A stretch of 64,000 bases of DNA from an uncultured Spirochaetaceae bacterium (GTDB lineage Bacteria > Spirochaetota > Spirochaetia > Treponematales > Treponemataceae), in assembly GCA_902783155.1 (NCBI GenBank), contig CACZPR010000005.1, forward strand, positions 58,737 through 122,736. The letters run 5' to 3'. The position numbers were made by a program, and so were the translations under genes. Positions 18,077 to 26,352 of the stretch are shown here, piece by piece (position 1 is the first letter of the stretch; every line of letters begins with the position of its first letter). Under the pieces are notes generated by a model, which did not search any database, was not told the DNA's origin, and was given only the letters and a program-made list of their open reading frames with translations.

Positions 18077-19342
18077 ATGGAATACACAGCATCAGAAGTT
18101 TTAAGCTATATCGAGGACAACGACGTAAAATTCATAAAGCTGCTTTTCACGGACATCTACGGAAACATCAAGAGCCTGACCGTGCAGCCCTCAATCCTGA
18201 AGTCCACATTCGAGCGGGGGGTGTCCTTCGATGCGAACGCGGTCAAGGGATTCCTGCATGTAAACGAGAGCGACCTGTTCATAATGCCGGACCCCTCAAC
18301 TCTGTCGGTTCTTCCATGGAGACCACAGCACGGACGTGTGGCAAGACTTTACTGCAACATAAACTACCCGGACGGAAGGCCTTTTGAGGGTGACTCGAGG
18401 CTCATACTCAAAAAAGTGATGGACAGGTGCAGGACCATGGGATACGACGTAAAGGTTGGAACCGAATGTGAGTTCTATCTTTTCCGGCCAGATGAAAATG
18501 GAAACCCTGCCCTCACACCGAGCGACTTTGCGGGCTACTGCGACCTTGCACCGCTTGACAAGGGTGAGAATGTCCGACGCGACATTGTTCTTACCCTGGA
18601 GCAGATGGGAATCACACCGGAAGCCAGCCACCATGAATCGGGACCGGGCCAGAACGAAATTGACTTCAAATATGACACCGCGCTGCGCGCCGCCGACAAC
18701 GTTACGACCTTCAAGAATGTTGTCAAGACAATCTCCGCCCAGGACGGATTTTTTGCGTCGTTCACCCCAAAGCCATGGGACGACAAGCCGGGTAGCGGAC
18801 TTCACATCAACCTTTCGCTCTACCGTGGCAACGAAAACTGCTACGCGAAAAGCACACCGGACTCCGACAGTTTTACTGCAGGAATACTTTCGCACATAAA
18901 GGAAATCACGGCGTTTTTGAATCCGCTAAGACAGTCGTACAAAAGGCTCGGCTCGTTTGAAGCGCCAAAATACATCTCGTGGTCCAGACAGAACAGAAGC
19001 CAGTTGATTCGTGTGCCGGCAGCATCGGACGACCGTTCAAGAATCGAGCTGCGTTCTCCGGACTGTAGCTGCAACCAGTATCTTGCCCTCGCATTGATTG
19101 TGGCGGCGGGTCTTGATGGAATCGAAAAGAAAATGGAGCTTCCACCGGCTGTGGATTTGGATTTGTACACCGCGGACAAAAAGGCGACGGAGGGTCTTGA
19201 AACGCTTCCAGAAACACTCAACGAGGCTCTGGATTTGGCAAGGAACTCACAGTTCGTAAAATCCGTAATCTCCGGGCAGACTCTGGAATCCTACATACAG
19301 GAAAAAGCAGGCGACAGGGACCCCGAGTTCTGGGAGATATAG
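18077..19342 (+). CDS. glnA: glutamine synthetase, type I
   Basis: 421 residues. Beta-grasp N-domain (FIKLLFTDIYGNIKSLTV), catalytic motifs VGTECEFYLF, HHESGPGQNEIDF and GSGLHINLSL, and the C-terminal RIELRSPDCSCNQYLALALI region. It makes glutamine from glutamate, ammonia and ATP. At 421 residues it is shorter than the adenylylated enterobacterial enzyme (about 469), and I do not see the adenylylation tyrosine context, so regulation by feedback or by the adjacent ANTAR protein is more likely. The asparagine-rich flap reads NPLRQSYKRL. GGAG lies before the ATG, in the same operon as glmS. Confidence 0.95.
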   Translation: MEYTASEVLSYIEDNDVKFIKLLFTDIYGNIKSLTVQPSILKSTFERGVSFDANAVKGFLHVNESDLFIMPDPSTLSVLPWRPQHGRVARLYCNINYPDGRPFEGDSRLILKKVMDRCRTMGYDVKVGTECEFYLFRPDENGNPALTPSDFAGYCDLAPLDKGENVRRDIVLTLEQMGITPEASHHESGPGQNEIDFKYDTALRAADNVTTFKNVVKTISAQDGFFASFTPKPWDDKPGSGLHINLSLYRGNENCYAKSTPDSDSFTAGILSHIKEITAFLNPLRQSYKRLGSFEAPKYISWSRQNRSQLIRVPAASDDRSRIELRSPDCSCNQYLALALIVAAGLDGIEKKMELPPAVDLDLYTADKKATEGLETLPETLNEALDLARNSQFVKSVISGQTLESYIQEKAGDRDPEFWEI

Positions 19343-19348
19343 GACCTT

Positions 19349-19915
19349 ATGGACAACGTTCTGATTGTCAGCAACACCGGCTCCACGATGGGAATCATAT
19401 CGGACTTCATGCGGACCGAAAATTTTTCCAGAATCGTTACGGCGCAGACAGGCTCCCAGGCCAGAAGATGCATAACCGACTCGGATTTTGACTTGATTAT
19501 AATCGACTCACCACTTGGCGACGAATATGGGGACGAACTTGCGGTAGTGGCCTCGGAAAAGACAACCGCCGGAATCATCTTGATTGTGGACAACACAAAT
19601 GTCTACGAGACCGTCGGAAAGGTGGAGGACTACGGTGTGTTCGCCCTGTCCAAGCCAACCACCCCGGACTTTTTTTATCAGGCCGCAAAACTTTTGACCG
19701 TAAGCAAAAAAAGGCTACGCATTCTGGAAAACGAAAACACGAGGCTGCAAAAAAAGATTGAGGAAATCAGGATTGTTGACAGGGCAAAGCTGGTTTTGAT
19801 TCAGGTGCTGAAGATGACCGAAAACCAGGCCCAGCACTACATCGAAAAGCAGAGCATGGACCTACGCCAAACCAGAATTGCCACTGCGGAAAACATTTTG
19901 CGGACTTATGAATAA
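19349..19915 (+). CDS. ANTAR-domain RNA-binding antiterminator with altered receiver
   Basis: 188 residues. Residues 1-120 fold like a response-regulator receiver: the phosphorylatable Asp (LIIIDSPL) and the switch Lys (LSKP) are there, but the acidic pair after beta-1 is replaced (LIVSNTG), suggesting weak or no phosphorylation. Residues 130-188 are an ANTAR domain (AKLVLIQVLKMTENQAQHYIEKQSMD), which binds paired RNA hairpins and prevents termination, usually in nitrogen genes. It sits 6 bases behind glnA, as ANTAR genes do in some Firmicutes. Its RNA targets are not evident in this window. Confidence 0.88.
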   Translation: MDNVLIVSNTGSTMGIISDFMRTENFSRIVTAQTGSQARRCITDSDFDLIIIDSPLGDEYGDELAVVASEKTTAGIILIVDNTNVYETVGKVEDYGVFALSKPTTPDFFYQAAKLLTVSKKRLRILENENTRLQKKIEEIRIVDRAKLVLIQVLKMTENQAQHYIEKQSMDLRQTRIATAENILRTYE

Positions 19916-19944
19916 ATCTTCGTGCTTATGCCCATTTTGTTAAA

Positions 19945-19984
19945 ACAAAAAAGCCGGTCTCGTTTTTGAAACCGGCTTTTCTTT
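19945..19984. terminator. bidirectional rho-independent terminator
   Basis: AAAAGCCGGT ... ACCGGCTTTT forms a 10-bp stem around an 11-base loop (19949-19980), with A-tract before and T-tract after. It lies between the convergent ANTAR and acyl-CoA synthetase genes and can serve both. Confidence 0.88.
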
Positions 19985-19995
19985 TTATGCAGGAT

Positions 19996-21972
19996 TTAGT
20001 TTGCGTTTTTGTACAGCTTTGCAATCTTGTCCTTATAGATTTCAAGAACCTTGTGCCTCATCATCTCCTGTTTTGCGCTAAGCTCCACGCCCACCTCGAA
20101 GTCCTTTGTGAATGTGTCGAACCTTGCAATCTTCTCGAAGGCCTTGAAACCATTTTTCGGGCAGACAAGGTTGTTGATTTCGTCCATTATCAGCTTTTTG
20201 AATTCGTCGCGCTGCAGGAGTTTTTCGTAGGAATCCTCGGCGATATTGTTTTCCTTCGCCCATCCCTCGACATCCTCCTGGCTCGGCATGACAAGTGCCA
20301 CAAGGTTGCGCTGGTCCACACCCTTTTCGTTGGTTCCAATAACCACGGCATGGGTGATATATCTTGATGTCTCAAGCATCTGCTCGATTGGCACAGGCTC
20401 TATGTTTTCTCCGCCCATCAGAACGATTGTGTCCTTCTTTCTTCCGCGCAGCTGGATTTCATTGTCCACGGTCAAAATGGCAAGGTCGCCGGTGTCAAAC
20501 CATCCGTCCTTGTCGATGACTTTAGCGGTCAAATCATCACGCTTGTAGTAACCCTTCATTACAGTCGGTCCGCGGAGCTGCAAATTTCCCTTGTGGCAGC
20601 GTCCCAAATCATTTCCGTCGTCATCAACAACGCGGGCCTCCAGACCACGGATTGGAGTTCCAACGGTACGGCAGATTGGGTCAACGATTGGCCGGACACA
20701 GACAACCGGAGAAGTTTCCGTAAGTCCATAGCCCTCGACAATCTTGATTCCACACGCCCAGAAAAATTTGTCCACCGCCTCTGGATATGCACCGCCACCT
20801 GCAATTCCGGCACGGAAATTCTTTCCAAGCATATTCTTCAGCTTCCTGAACACAAGAAGATTTCCAAGCATCTTCGGTGGATAGAGGAGGAGCCAAGGAA
20901 GGACAAGGAGCGGCCACCACAGTCCCAGATGGTCTCTGCCAAAACGTGCGTTCTTGCGTCTCAGCTTCCTGTCAATCGCGCTCCAGAGCTGGGCCTCGCC
21001 GACAAAAAAGCGGAAAAGCGCGTAGGTCATTCCACCGGTCTTCCTCATCTTCTTCCAGATTCCGTCGTAGACAGCCTCCCATACACGTGGAACGGCAGGC
21101 ATCAGGTGCGGATTCATCTTCACAAAATCGCCAAGCATGATTGTTCCGATTGGCTTGCTGTAAATCATTCCGGCACCCTGTGTCAAAATTACATACTCGC
21201 ATGCCCTCTCAAAAACGTGCCATACAGGAAGAACTACCAGCGCCCTTTCGCCAGGATTCAAAAAGATTCTTTCATTTATGTCGTCAAGCTGCGAAATGAA
21301 ATTTCCGTGGGTCAGCATTACGCCCTTTGGAGTTCCGGTTGTTCCGCTGGTAAAAATGATTGTCGCCAAATCATCCCACTGGCCCTTCTCCAGTTCCTGC
21401 TCAACAGCGTCGGGATGCATCTTTCGCCAAGAGTGTCCAGAATCAACAACATCAAGATACTGGAGAACCTCGATTCCACACTCCTTTGCTCGCTCCACAT
21501 CGGATTCTGCTGCCTTTTCAAAAAGGATGACGGTCTTCACAAGCGGAATCTTGTCGTGTATGTTCAAAAACTTTTTCAGCTGCGCATTGTTTTCGCCAAT
21601 GACAATCTCGCACTCGGCGAACGAAAGTATATAGGAAAGCTCCCCCTCAGTTGCGTCACATCCACGTGGAGTATCGACACATCCAATAGCGAGAAGCCCC
21701 ATGTCGGCCTGCTCCCATTCTTTTCGGTTGTCGCTGATTAGACCAATCCGTTCACCACGGGTCGCACCAAGGGAAAGAAGTCCGGCACCAAAGTCCAGGG
21801 CAATCTGATACATGTCGTGGAAATTGGTTTCATCAAAACCACCGGATGCGTTGCGGGAATACTGCGCCCCAATCTCCGGATATTTTTCCGCCACCTTTCT
21901 AAGATTTTTTGGAAGAGTCTCCTCAAATTTCTGTTTGATGTTCTGAAACTGTGTGTCCTGACCGAGCGCCAT
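19996..21972 (-). CDS. long-chain acyl-CoA synthetase (AMP-forming)
   Basis: 658 residues with the AMP-binding signature IIFTSGTTGTPKGVMLTHGN (about 180), the A5-type VEGYGLTETSP and the hinge motif GWFDTGDLA, then LRGRKKDTIVLMGGENIEP. It activates fatty acids with ATP and CoA, probably at the membrane. I chose ATG 21972 because AAGGTGG lies five bases upstream; a GTG at 21981 is inside that site. It has its own strong promoter and a pair of direct repeats upstream. Confidence 0.93.
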   Translation of the reverse strand: MALGQDTQFQNIKQKFEETLPKNLRKVAEKYPEIGAQYSRNASGGFDETNFHDMYQIALDFGAGLLSLGATRGERIGLISDNRKEWEQADMGLLAIGCVDTPRGCDATEGELSYILSFAECEIVIGENNAQLKKFLNIHDKIPLVKTVILFEKAAESDVERAKECGIEVLQYLDVVDSGHSWRKMHPDAVEQELEKGQWDDLATIIFTSGTTGTPKGVMLTHGNFISQLDDINERIFLNPGERALVVLPVWHVFERACEYVILTQGAGMIYSKPIGTIMLGDFVKMNPHLMPAVPRVWEAVYDGIWKKMRKTGGMTYALFRFFVGEAQLWSAIDRKLRRKNARFGRDHLGLWWPLLVLPWLLLYPPKMLGNLLVFRKLKNMLGKNFRAGIAGGGAYPEAVDKFFWACGIKIVEGYGLTETSPVVCVRPIVDPICRTVGTPIRGLEARVVDDDGNDLGRCHKGNLQLRGPTVMKGYYKRDDLTAKVIDKDGWFDTGDLAILTVDNEIQLRGRKKDTIVLMGGENIEPVPIEQMLETSRYITHAVVIGTNEKGVDQRNLVALVMPSQEDVEGWAKENNIAEDSYEKLLQRDEFKKLIMDEINNLVCPKNGFKAFEKIARFDTFTKDFEVGVELSAKQEMMRHKVLEIYKDKIAKLYKNAN

Positions 21973-22010
21973 CTTTGCCACCTTTTTTCTAAAAAAACTT
22001 TCTATTGAAA

Positions 22011-22039
22011 ATTATAGATAGGACTGATAATAAATTCAA
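22011..22039 (-). promoter_or_regulatory. sigma70-type promoter of the acyl-CoA synthetase gene
   Basis: On the minus strand TTGAAT (22039-22034), a 17-base spacer, and a perfect TATAAT (22016-22011). Predicted transcription start near 22004, giving a leader of about 32 bases that includes the AAGGTGG site. Confidence 0.75.
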
Positions 22040-22080
22040 TGAAAAAAAGGCTAAAAATGGACATAAATTTTGAAAAAAGT

Positions 22081-22115
22081 CGCAATAATCCAAGTCTAAG
22101 CCGCAATAATCCAAG
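22081..22115. repeat. pair of 14-bp direct repeats 21 bp apart
   Basis: CGCAATAATCCAAG occurs at 22081-22094 and again at 22102-22115, exactly two helical turns apart, roughly 80-110 bp upstream of the predicted start of the acyl-CoA synthetase transcript and in the 160-bp gap behind the lacI-type gene. This looks like a tandem regulator-binding site. Confidence 0.55.
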
Positions 22116-22134
22116 CCATTTTTTTGACCAAAAT

Positions 22135-23142
22135 TCATGTCGAAAGTCTTGGGATAAGTTCCGCAGGGAGTATGGAGTCGCTGTCGTAGGGTCCACCGGT
22201 CAGCATGTCGATTACGGTCTGGGAGATTTCATTGATTTTTATTCCCATGGTAGTGAGCGGTGGATTTGTGAATCTTGATATTTCGGAGTCACCCATGCCC
22301 ATTACGGCGACAGATTTTGGGACAGAAATATTTTCGCGGTTGAAAAAAAGGAGCATTCCCGCAGCAATCTCGTCGGAGCCACAAATCAATGCGGAAGGAA
22401 GGTTCCCCTCGGAAAGAAGATTCCGTGCCACCTCAAATCCGTTGCTCATTGTGTGCGCCCCACGCATAATCATTCCGTCAACGCTGATACGATTTTTTTC
22501 CATCTGGTCCCTGATTCCCGAAAGCCTCTGGTCCACCGGTCCAACATAGCCGATTGACGTGTAGCCCTTCCCCCAGAGATGGTCCACCGCGACACAGCCG
22601 GATTTGTATCTGTCAAAACACACGCATGGGAACAAAGGATTTTTCCATTCGACACACACGGAGTTCCTGATCCGCGAGCGTATTTTTTCCATTATGATTC
22701 CATTTTTGTCGCCCGACGAAGCCTTGTCCAAATCAAGAAGTATAAGACCGCCAATTTCGTCCGGATGGATAAGGGTATTGAAAAGAAGCGTGTCCCCAAG
22801 CTCCTCAAAAAAGCGGATGAAATGAATCTTGCAGCCCTTCTCAAAAGCCGCGGAGTGCAGGGACGCTATGATTTTTGCGTAAAATGGATTTGAAAAAACG
22901 TCCGGTCCTGAAACAATCAGACCAAAAAGATTGGACACATATTCGCCAATCCCCTTCCTTAGTTTTTGGGCGGATTTGTTCGAGTGGTAGCCCAGCCTGT
23001 CGATTGCCTCCAGAATCCTTCGTCTGACATCATCCGACATTGCGTGTGAACTGCCGGCCACAACGTAGGAAACCAGAGTCCTTGAAACCCCGGCCTCCCT
23101 TGCAACATCCCACTGTGTCACCCTCTTTTCAAAATCCGCCAA
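22135..23142 (-). CDS. LacI-family transcriptional regulator
   Basis: 335 residues. N-terminal helix-turn-helix and hinge: VTQWDVAREAGVSRTLVSYVVAG, then RRRILEAIDRLGYHSNKSAQKLR. The rest is a periplasmic-binding-protein-like sensor domain (GLIVSGPDVFSNPFYAKII ... ALICGSDEIAAGML). The effector is probably a sugar but cannot be named. TTG 23142 fits AGGAG with a 7-base spacing; a TTG at 23148 is too close. A perfect palindrome overlaps its own promoter, so it probably represses itself. Confidence 0.92.
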   Translation of the reverse strand: MADFEKRVTQWDVAREAGVSRTLVSYVVAGSSHAMSDDVRRRILEAIDRLGYHSNKSAQKLRKGIGEYVSNLFGLIVSGPDVFSNPFYAKIIASLHSAAFEKGCKIHFIRFFEELGDTLLFNTLIHPDEIGGLILLDLDKASSGDKNGIIMEKIRSRIRNSVCVEWKNPLFPCVCFDRYKSGCVAVDHLWGKGYTSIGYVGPVDQRLSGIRDQMEKNRISVDGMIMRGAHTMSNGFEVARNLLSEGNLPSALICGSDEIAAGMLLFFNRENISVPKSVAVMGMGDSEISRFTNPPLTTMGIKINEISQTVIDMLTGGPYDSDSILPAELIPRLST

Positions 23143-23153
23143 AATCAAACTCC

Positions 23154-23170
23154 TATTGCAACTTGCAATA
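23154..23170. promoter_or_regulatory. LacI-type operator, autoregulatory
   Basis: TATTGCAA C TTGCAATA is a perfect 17-bp palindrome with one central base, the form typical for LacI-family operators. On the minus strand an extended -10 (TGg-TAGAAT, hexamer 23175-23170) abuts it, so bound protein would cover the start site of the regulator gene. Confidence 0.72.
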
Positions 23171-23209
23171 TTCTACCACAGATTTTGGATTGGTTCAGCA
23201 GTAATTTTG

Positions 23210-25069
23210 TTAATTAGACCAGAAGTCAGTAGTAGGTGGATCAAAATTACCACATCTTTCATAAGGTTTATAACTAGACTCATTGGTCCTGCTATAGGTA
23301 TTTGAATTTCCCTTCACAACCGCATCGCTGCTTCCACAATAAATATCATGCGAACCTATGTTGTCTATAAATGAACAATTCGATATTGTGATATTATCAT
23401 TAGAACCAATATCTATTGCCGCTCCACTATCCGCCTTATTGGATGTAAAAGTACATCTTGTTATTGTGACCCCAGCAGAATCAACTTGATTTGTCTGTCC
23501 AAACAAAGCTATCGCGCCACCGCTTATGTTTCCACTCGTCTGGTTGTTTTCAAAAACACACTCTGTGAAATTCAAGGCCTCCTTTCCATACCAAAAAATC
23601 ATTCCAAATCGTTTGCAACTATCTCCAAGCATTGAAGCTCCAGCTCCATTTTTGAATGTCACATTCGTAAAATTATAGCCAGAAGAGGCTACCTCAGGAT
23701 TTTGATTTCCCAATACTATTCCATATTTATTGTCGCCATCTATAATTATGTTTTTACCAGTTGGGGTACTAAAAGACGTCGTTATCCGTAAATCGCTTGT
23801 GAGCTTAATTTCTATAGAACTTTCCGATGATGTTGCAGCATTACTTATCTGCTCTAAAAACGATCTAACAGCAGTTTCGTTATATTGAATTGAATCGTAT
23901 GGCCATATCCCGTCATTAGAACCCCCATTCGGGTCCCCGCCATTTCCGTTGACTTCCGGAAGCCCGATTATTGGAGAAAGGATTCCAAGATTAGAGATTG
24001 TTTGTCCTGTTGAGCAATTCCTCAGTCTTATCCTAAGCTCCACATCCGCAAATCCGTACCTATACTGCTGGAGAAGCTCGCCATTCTCGGAGCTGCCCAA
24101 TACATTTTTTAGGCTGTAACCATTTTTCACAAACTCATCAATAGAAACAGTCGCAAGATTAGTGCCGCTCGGTGGTGTCAACATCCTAGTTCCAACATCA
24201 TATTTCAGCATGACATCCGCAAGGTTCTTTTCCCACACATACTCGCTGGGTCCACCGCAGGCCATGACACAAAGACGGATTGCAATCTCCCCGTACCTGC
24301 TCAAATCGCCAGAAAGGAATGCCTCGACCGGGTTTCTGGAAATCCCTACGGTTCCATTCTGGTCCACACTTGCAGACATGGAATACTGAGGCCATCTCAT
24401 AAGGCTTGGGTCCCCGCCGCCGGCAATCGCGCTTGCAGTCTCGTGGCTTATGCTTCCGGTCCTGTCATCAACCAGCTCGCACAGAATGTCATAACGCCGT
24501 CCCTTTTCGGTGATTGGATAGATAAACACCCTGTCAGTATTTTGACGCGGGTCAAAATCGGCAATGCGGATTCCAGCGTTCCTGTCATCCAGATTCACCC
24601 ACCTATCTGTCTCTTTAATATTCAGAACTGTTATTTTTATTCCATCCGCGCATGTCTCCACCTTGAGATGCTCAGACTGTGAAACAAATGCCTGCCTCAA
24701 AGAAATCTGGACCTCGCTTGTTTCGTCAGCGACAACAACAGTCTCCCCGGTCCCCTCGTAGCACACCGCCCCGGCAGAATCCATAGCCTCAAGTCCAACT
24801 GTGTATTCGCCCTCCGGAACCGAAAATTCCAGAGTCTCGCCACTACGTCCCGCAGCATTCTGGACATAAGTTCCATCCTTGGACTTAAAAGACACCTTGA
24901 AATTATAGGAGACCGAATCGTCCTCGGCATTTCTTGATGAAACTGAATCAGATGAAAAATACGGAAGCCGAAGGGAAACCTTTGACCCGCCAAAAAAAGA
25001 GTTGGTGCATGAGACCGCACAGATTGAGACAAGCAAAACCGTTCCAAAAATCTTCAAAAAATTCTTCAT
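23210..25069 (-). CDS. lipoprotein with C-terminal parallel beta-helix
   Basis: 619 residues. Start ATG 25069 behind GGAG; the longer open frame is unsupported. Lipobox ICAVSC near residue 20. Residues 30-390 are beta-rich modules without a name I can give (SVSYNFKVSFKSKDG..., TVGLEAMDSAGAVCYEG). Residues 440-610 show right-handed beta-helix repeats with regularly spaced NCSF/RCTF/ECVF-type rungs and many Asn, as in polymorphic-membrane-protein-like surface proteins. Probably surface exposed, function unknown. It lies next to the lacI gene but has a separate strong promoter. Confidence 0.8.
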   Translation of the reverse strand: MKNFLKIFGTVLLVSICAVSCTNSFFGGSKVSLRLPYFSSDSVSSRNAEDDSVSYNFKVSFKSKDGTYVQNAAGRSGETLEFSVPEGEYTVGLEAMDSAGAVCYEGTGETVVVADETSEVQISLRQAFVSQSEHLKVETCADGIKITVLNIKETDRWVNLDDRNAGIRIADFDPRQNTDRVFIYPITEKGRRYDILCELVDDRTGSISHETASAIAGGGDPSLMRWPQYSMSASVDQNGTVGISRNPVEAFLSGDLSRYGEIAIRLCVMACGGPSEYVWEKNLADVMLKYDVGTRMLTPPSGTNLATVSIDEFVKNGYSLKNVLGSSENGELLQQYRYGFADVELRIRLRNCSTGQTISNLGILSPIIGLPEVNGNGGDPNGGSNDGIWPYDSIQYNETAVRSFLEQISNAATSSESSIEIKLTSDLRITTSFSTPTGKNIIIDGDNKYGIVLGNQNPEVASSGYNFTNVTFKNGAGASMLGDSCKRFGMIFWYGKEALNFTECVFENNQTSGNISGGAIALFGQTNQVDSAGVTITRCTFTSNKADSGAAIDIGSNDNITISNCSFIDNIGSHDIYCGSSDAVVKGNSNTYSRTNESSYKPYERCGNFDPPTTDFWSN

Positions 25070-25147
25070 AATACGCTCCAACAGACAAATTGCCCTCAAC
25101 GTTAATACAACGAACATTTTGAAATTGACATCAAGTTCTACCTTTTA

Positions 25148-25177
25148 ACTATACTTTATGAAAAATCCAAATGTCAA
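25148..25177 (-). promoter_or_regulatory. promoter of the beta-helix lipoprotein gene
   Basis: Minus-strand TTGACA (25177-25172, perfect -35), an 18-base spacer and TATAGT (25153-25148). The predicted leader is about 70 bases. Confidence 0.7.
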
Positions 25178-25312
25178 GTTAATATACGTTTCGCCACATC
25201 TTTTCTAAAAAAATTGGATAAAAAAAGTGAAAAAAATCATATAGAATTATTCTGTGGATAGTTTATTATAACACTCAGAACTTTTTCAAATTTTTTTATA
25301 AACTCTCTCCTG

Positions 25313-25348
25313 CCACCGGTGGCGTTGCCATCGGTGGTTCTTTTTTTT
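25313..25348 (+). terminator. strong rho-independent terminator without an upstream gene
   Basis: CCACCGGTGGC-GTT-GCCATCGGTGG is an 11-bp stem (one G-T pair) with a 3-base loop, followed by TTCTTTTTTTT. It faces rightward, yet the only gene to its left is transcribed leftward. It therefore ends either an unrecognised small RNA begun after 25178 or a leader transcript. Confidence 0.8.
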
Positions 25349-25560
25349 GTGGGAGTGAAAAAAGGCATGAAAACTCACCAATCTATTGGGCGTTGCGGGC
25401 GTTTACTTTTGTTTCCGGCGGCGTGTAGCGCAGGCGGGCAGGAAAAAATGTTCTATCCCGCAGAGGGGGTAGGACGCAACAAAGTGCGGCCTCAGGGGGA
25501 GACTTCCCCCTCAAAAACATGGATTTGGCTGCCGATTTCCTTGGCCAGATGCAAAAACGG
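25349..25560. other. GC-rich non-coding block upstream of parA
   Basis: This stretch belongs to a 530-base gap between the lipoprotein and parA. It is clearly richer in G/C than its surroundings (about 25386-25510) and holds a perfect hairpin AGGGGGA-GACT-TCCCCCT at about 25494-25511 plus shorter complementary pairs (GCGGG/CCCGC). A short open frame passes through it, but codon pattern and start context do not support a protein. It may be a dispersed repeat or a structured RNA; I cannot tell. Confidence 0.3.
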
Positions 25561-25580
25561 TTTTCAAACGTGAAAAAAAG

Positions 25581-25597
25581 TGCTATACTGTGAAACA
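25581..25597 (+). promoter_or_regulatory. extended -10 promoter abutting the parA start codon
   Basis: TGc-TATACT (hexamer 25584-25589) ends seven bases before the parA ATG at 25597, with TTTTCA 17 bases further up as a weak -35. There is no ribosome binding site. A leaderless parA mRNA is predicted. Confidence 0.55.
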
Positions 25598-26352
25598 TGG
25601 GTAAGGTATTTGTTTTTGTTAATCAGAAAGGAGGGGTGGGCAAAACTACTTCTGCTATAAACATTGGTGCGTACATTGCGCAGGCGGGGAAAAAAGTTTT
25701 ATTGGTGGACTTTGACAGCCAGGGAAACATGTCAAGCGGTGTCGGGGTAAGCAAGGACAAGCCAACAATCTACGAGCTTCTTGCCGGAACAACATCCCCC
25801 GAGGAGGCCGTGAAACATTCTTGCGTGGAAAATCTGGACGCAATCACAGCCTCCATAGACCTTTCGGGAGCCGCAATAGAACTTGTTGACCAGGAAAACA
25901 GGGAATTCTTCCTTAAAAACGCTCTGGAACCTCTCCGCCCAAAATACGACTACATACTGATTGACTGTCCACCTTCACTGGGAATCCTTACCCTCAACGG
26001 ACTTGCGGCAGCGGATGCGGTCCTTGTTCCAATGCAGTGCGAATACTTTGCCCTGGAAGGAATCTCGCTCCTTCTCCAGACCGTCAAAAAAGTCCAGCAG
26101 ACAATCAACCCGAGCCTTCTGATTGGCGGAATCTTCTTCACAATGTACGACAGCCGCACAAGACTTGCCCAGGATGTTGTAATGCAGGTGAAAAGCTACT
26201 TCAAGGACCTGGTTTTCAACACAATCATACCGCGCAACATCAGACTTTCCGAGGCCCCATCATACGGAGAGCCAATCTGCAAATACGACCCGACGTGCAT
26301 AGGCGCAAAAAGCTATGAAAAACTTTCCGAAGAGGTTCTGAACCGTGGCTAA
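25597..26352 (+). CDS. parA: chromosome-partitioning ATPase ParA (Soj)
   Basis: 251 residues, normal for chromosomal ParA. Deviant Walker A NQKGGVGKTTSAIN at the N-terminus, Walker A' DFDSQGN, and Walker B region YILIDCPPSLG. It binds ATP and DNA and moves the ParB-bound origin region. Plasmid-type ParA proteins carry an additional N-terminal DNA-binding domain, which is missing here. The stop overlaps the parB start by 8 bases. Confidence 0.95.
   Translation: MGKVFVFVNQKGGVGKTTSAINIGAYIAQAGKKVLLVDFDSQGNMSSGVGVSKDKPTIYELLAGTTSPEEAVKHSCVENLDAITASIDLSGAAIELVDQENREFFLKNALEPLRPKYDYILIDCPPSLGILTLNGLAAADAVLVPMQCEYFALEGISLLLQTVKKVQQTINPSLLIGGIFFTMYDSRTRLAQDVVMQVKSYFKDLVFNTIIPRNIRLSEAPSYGEPICKYDPTCIGAKSYEKLSEEVLNRG

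Noticed and set aside
20593..21741. 382-codon plus-strand open frame
   Set aside because: Lies entirely antisense to the acyl-CoA synthetase gene; product resembles no protein and there is no start context.
22081..22115. CRISPR repeat pair
   Set aside because: Only two 14-bp copies with a 7-base spacer and no cas gene.
25319..25573. 84-codon plus-strand frame in the gap before parA
   Set aside because: Starts inside the terminator stem, has no ribosome binding site, and shows no domain or signal sequence.
25561..25599. parS-like sequence upstream of parA
   Set aside because: Only partial similarity (TTTCAAACGTGAAA and a GTGAAACA half); the 16-bp consensus palindrome is not formed.
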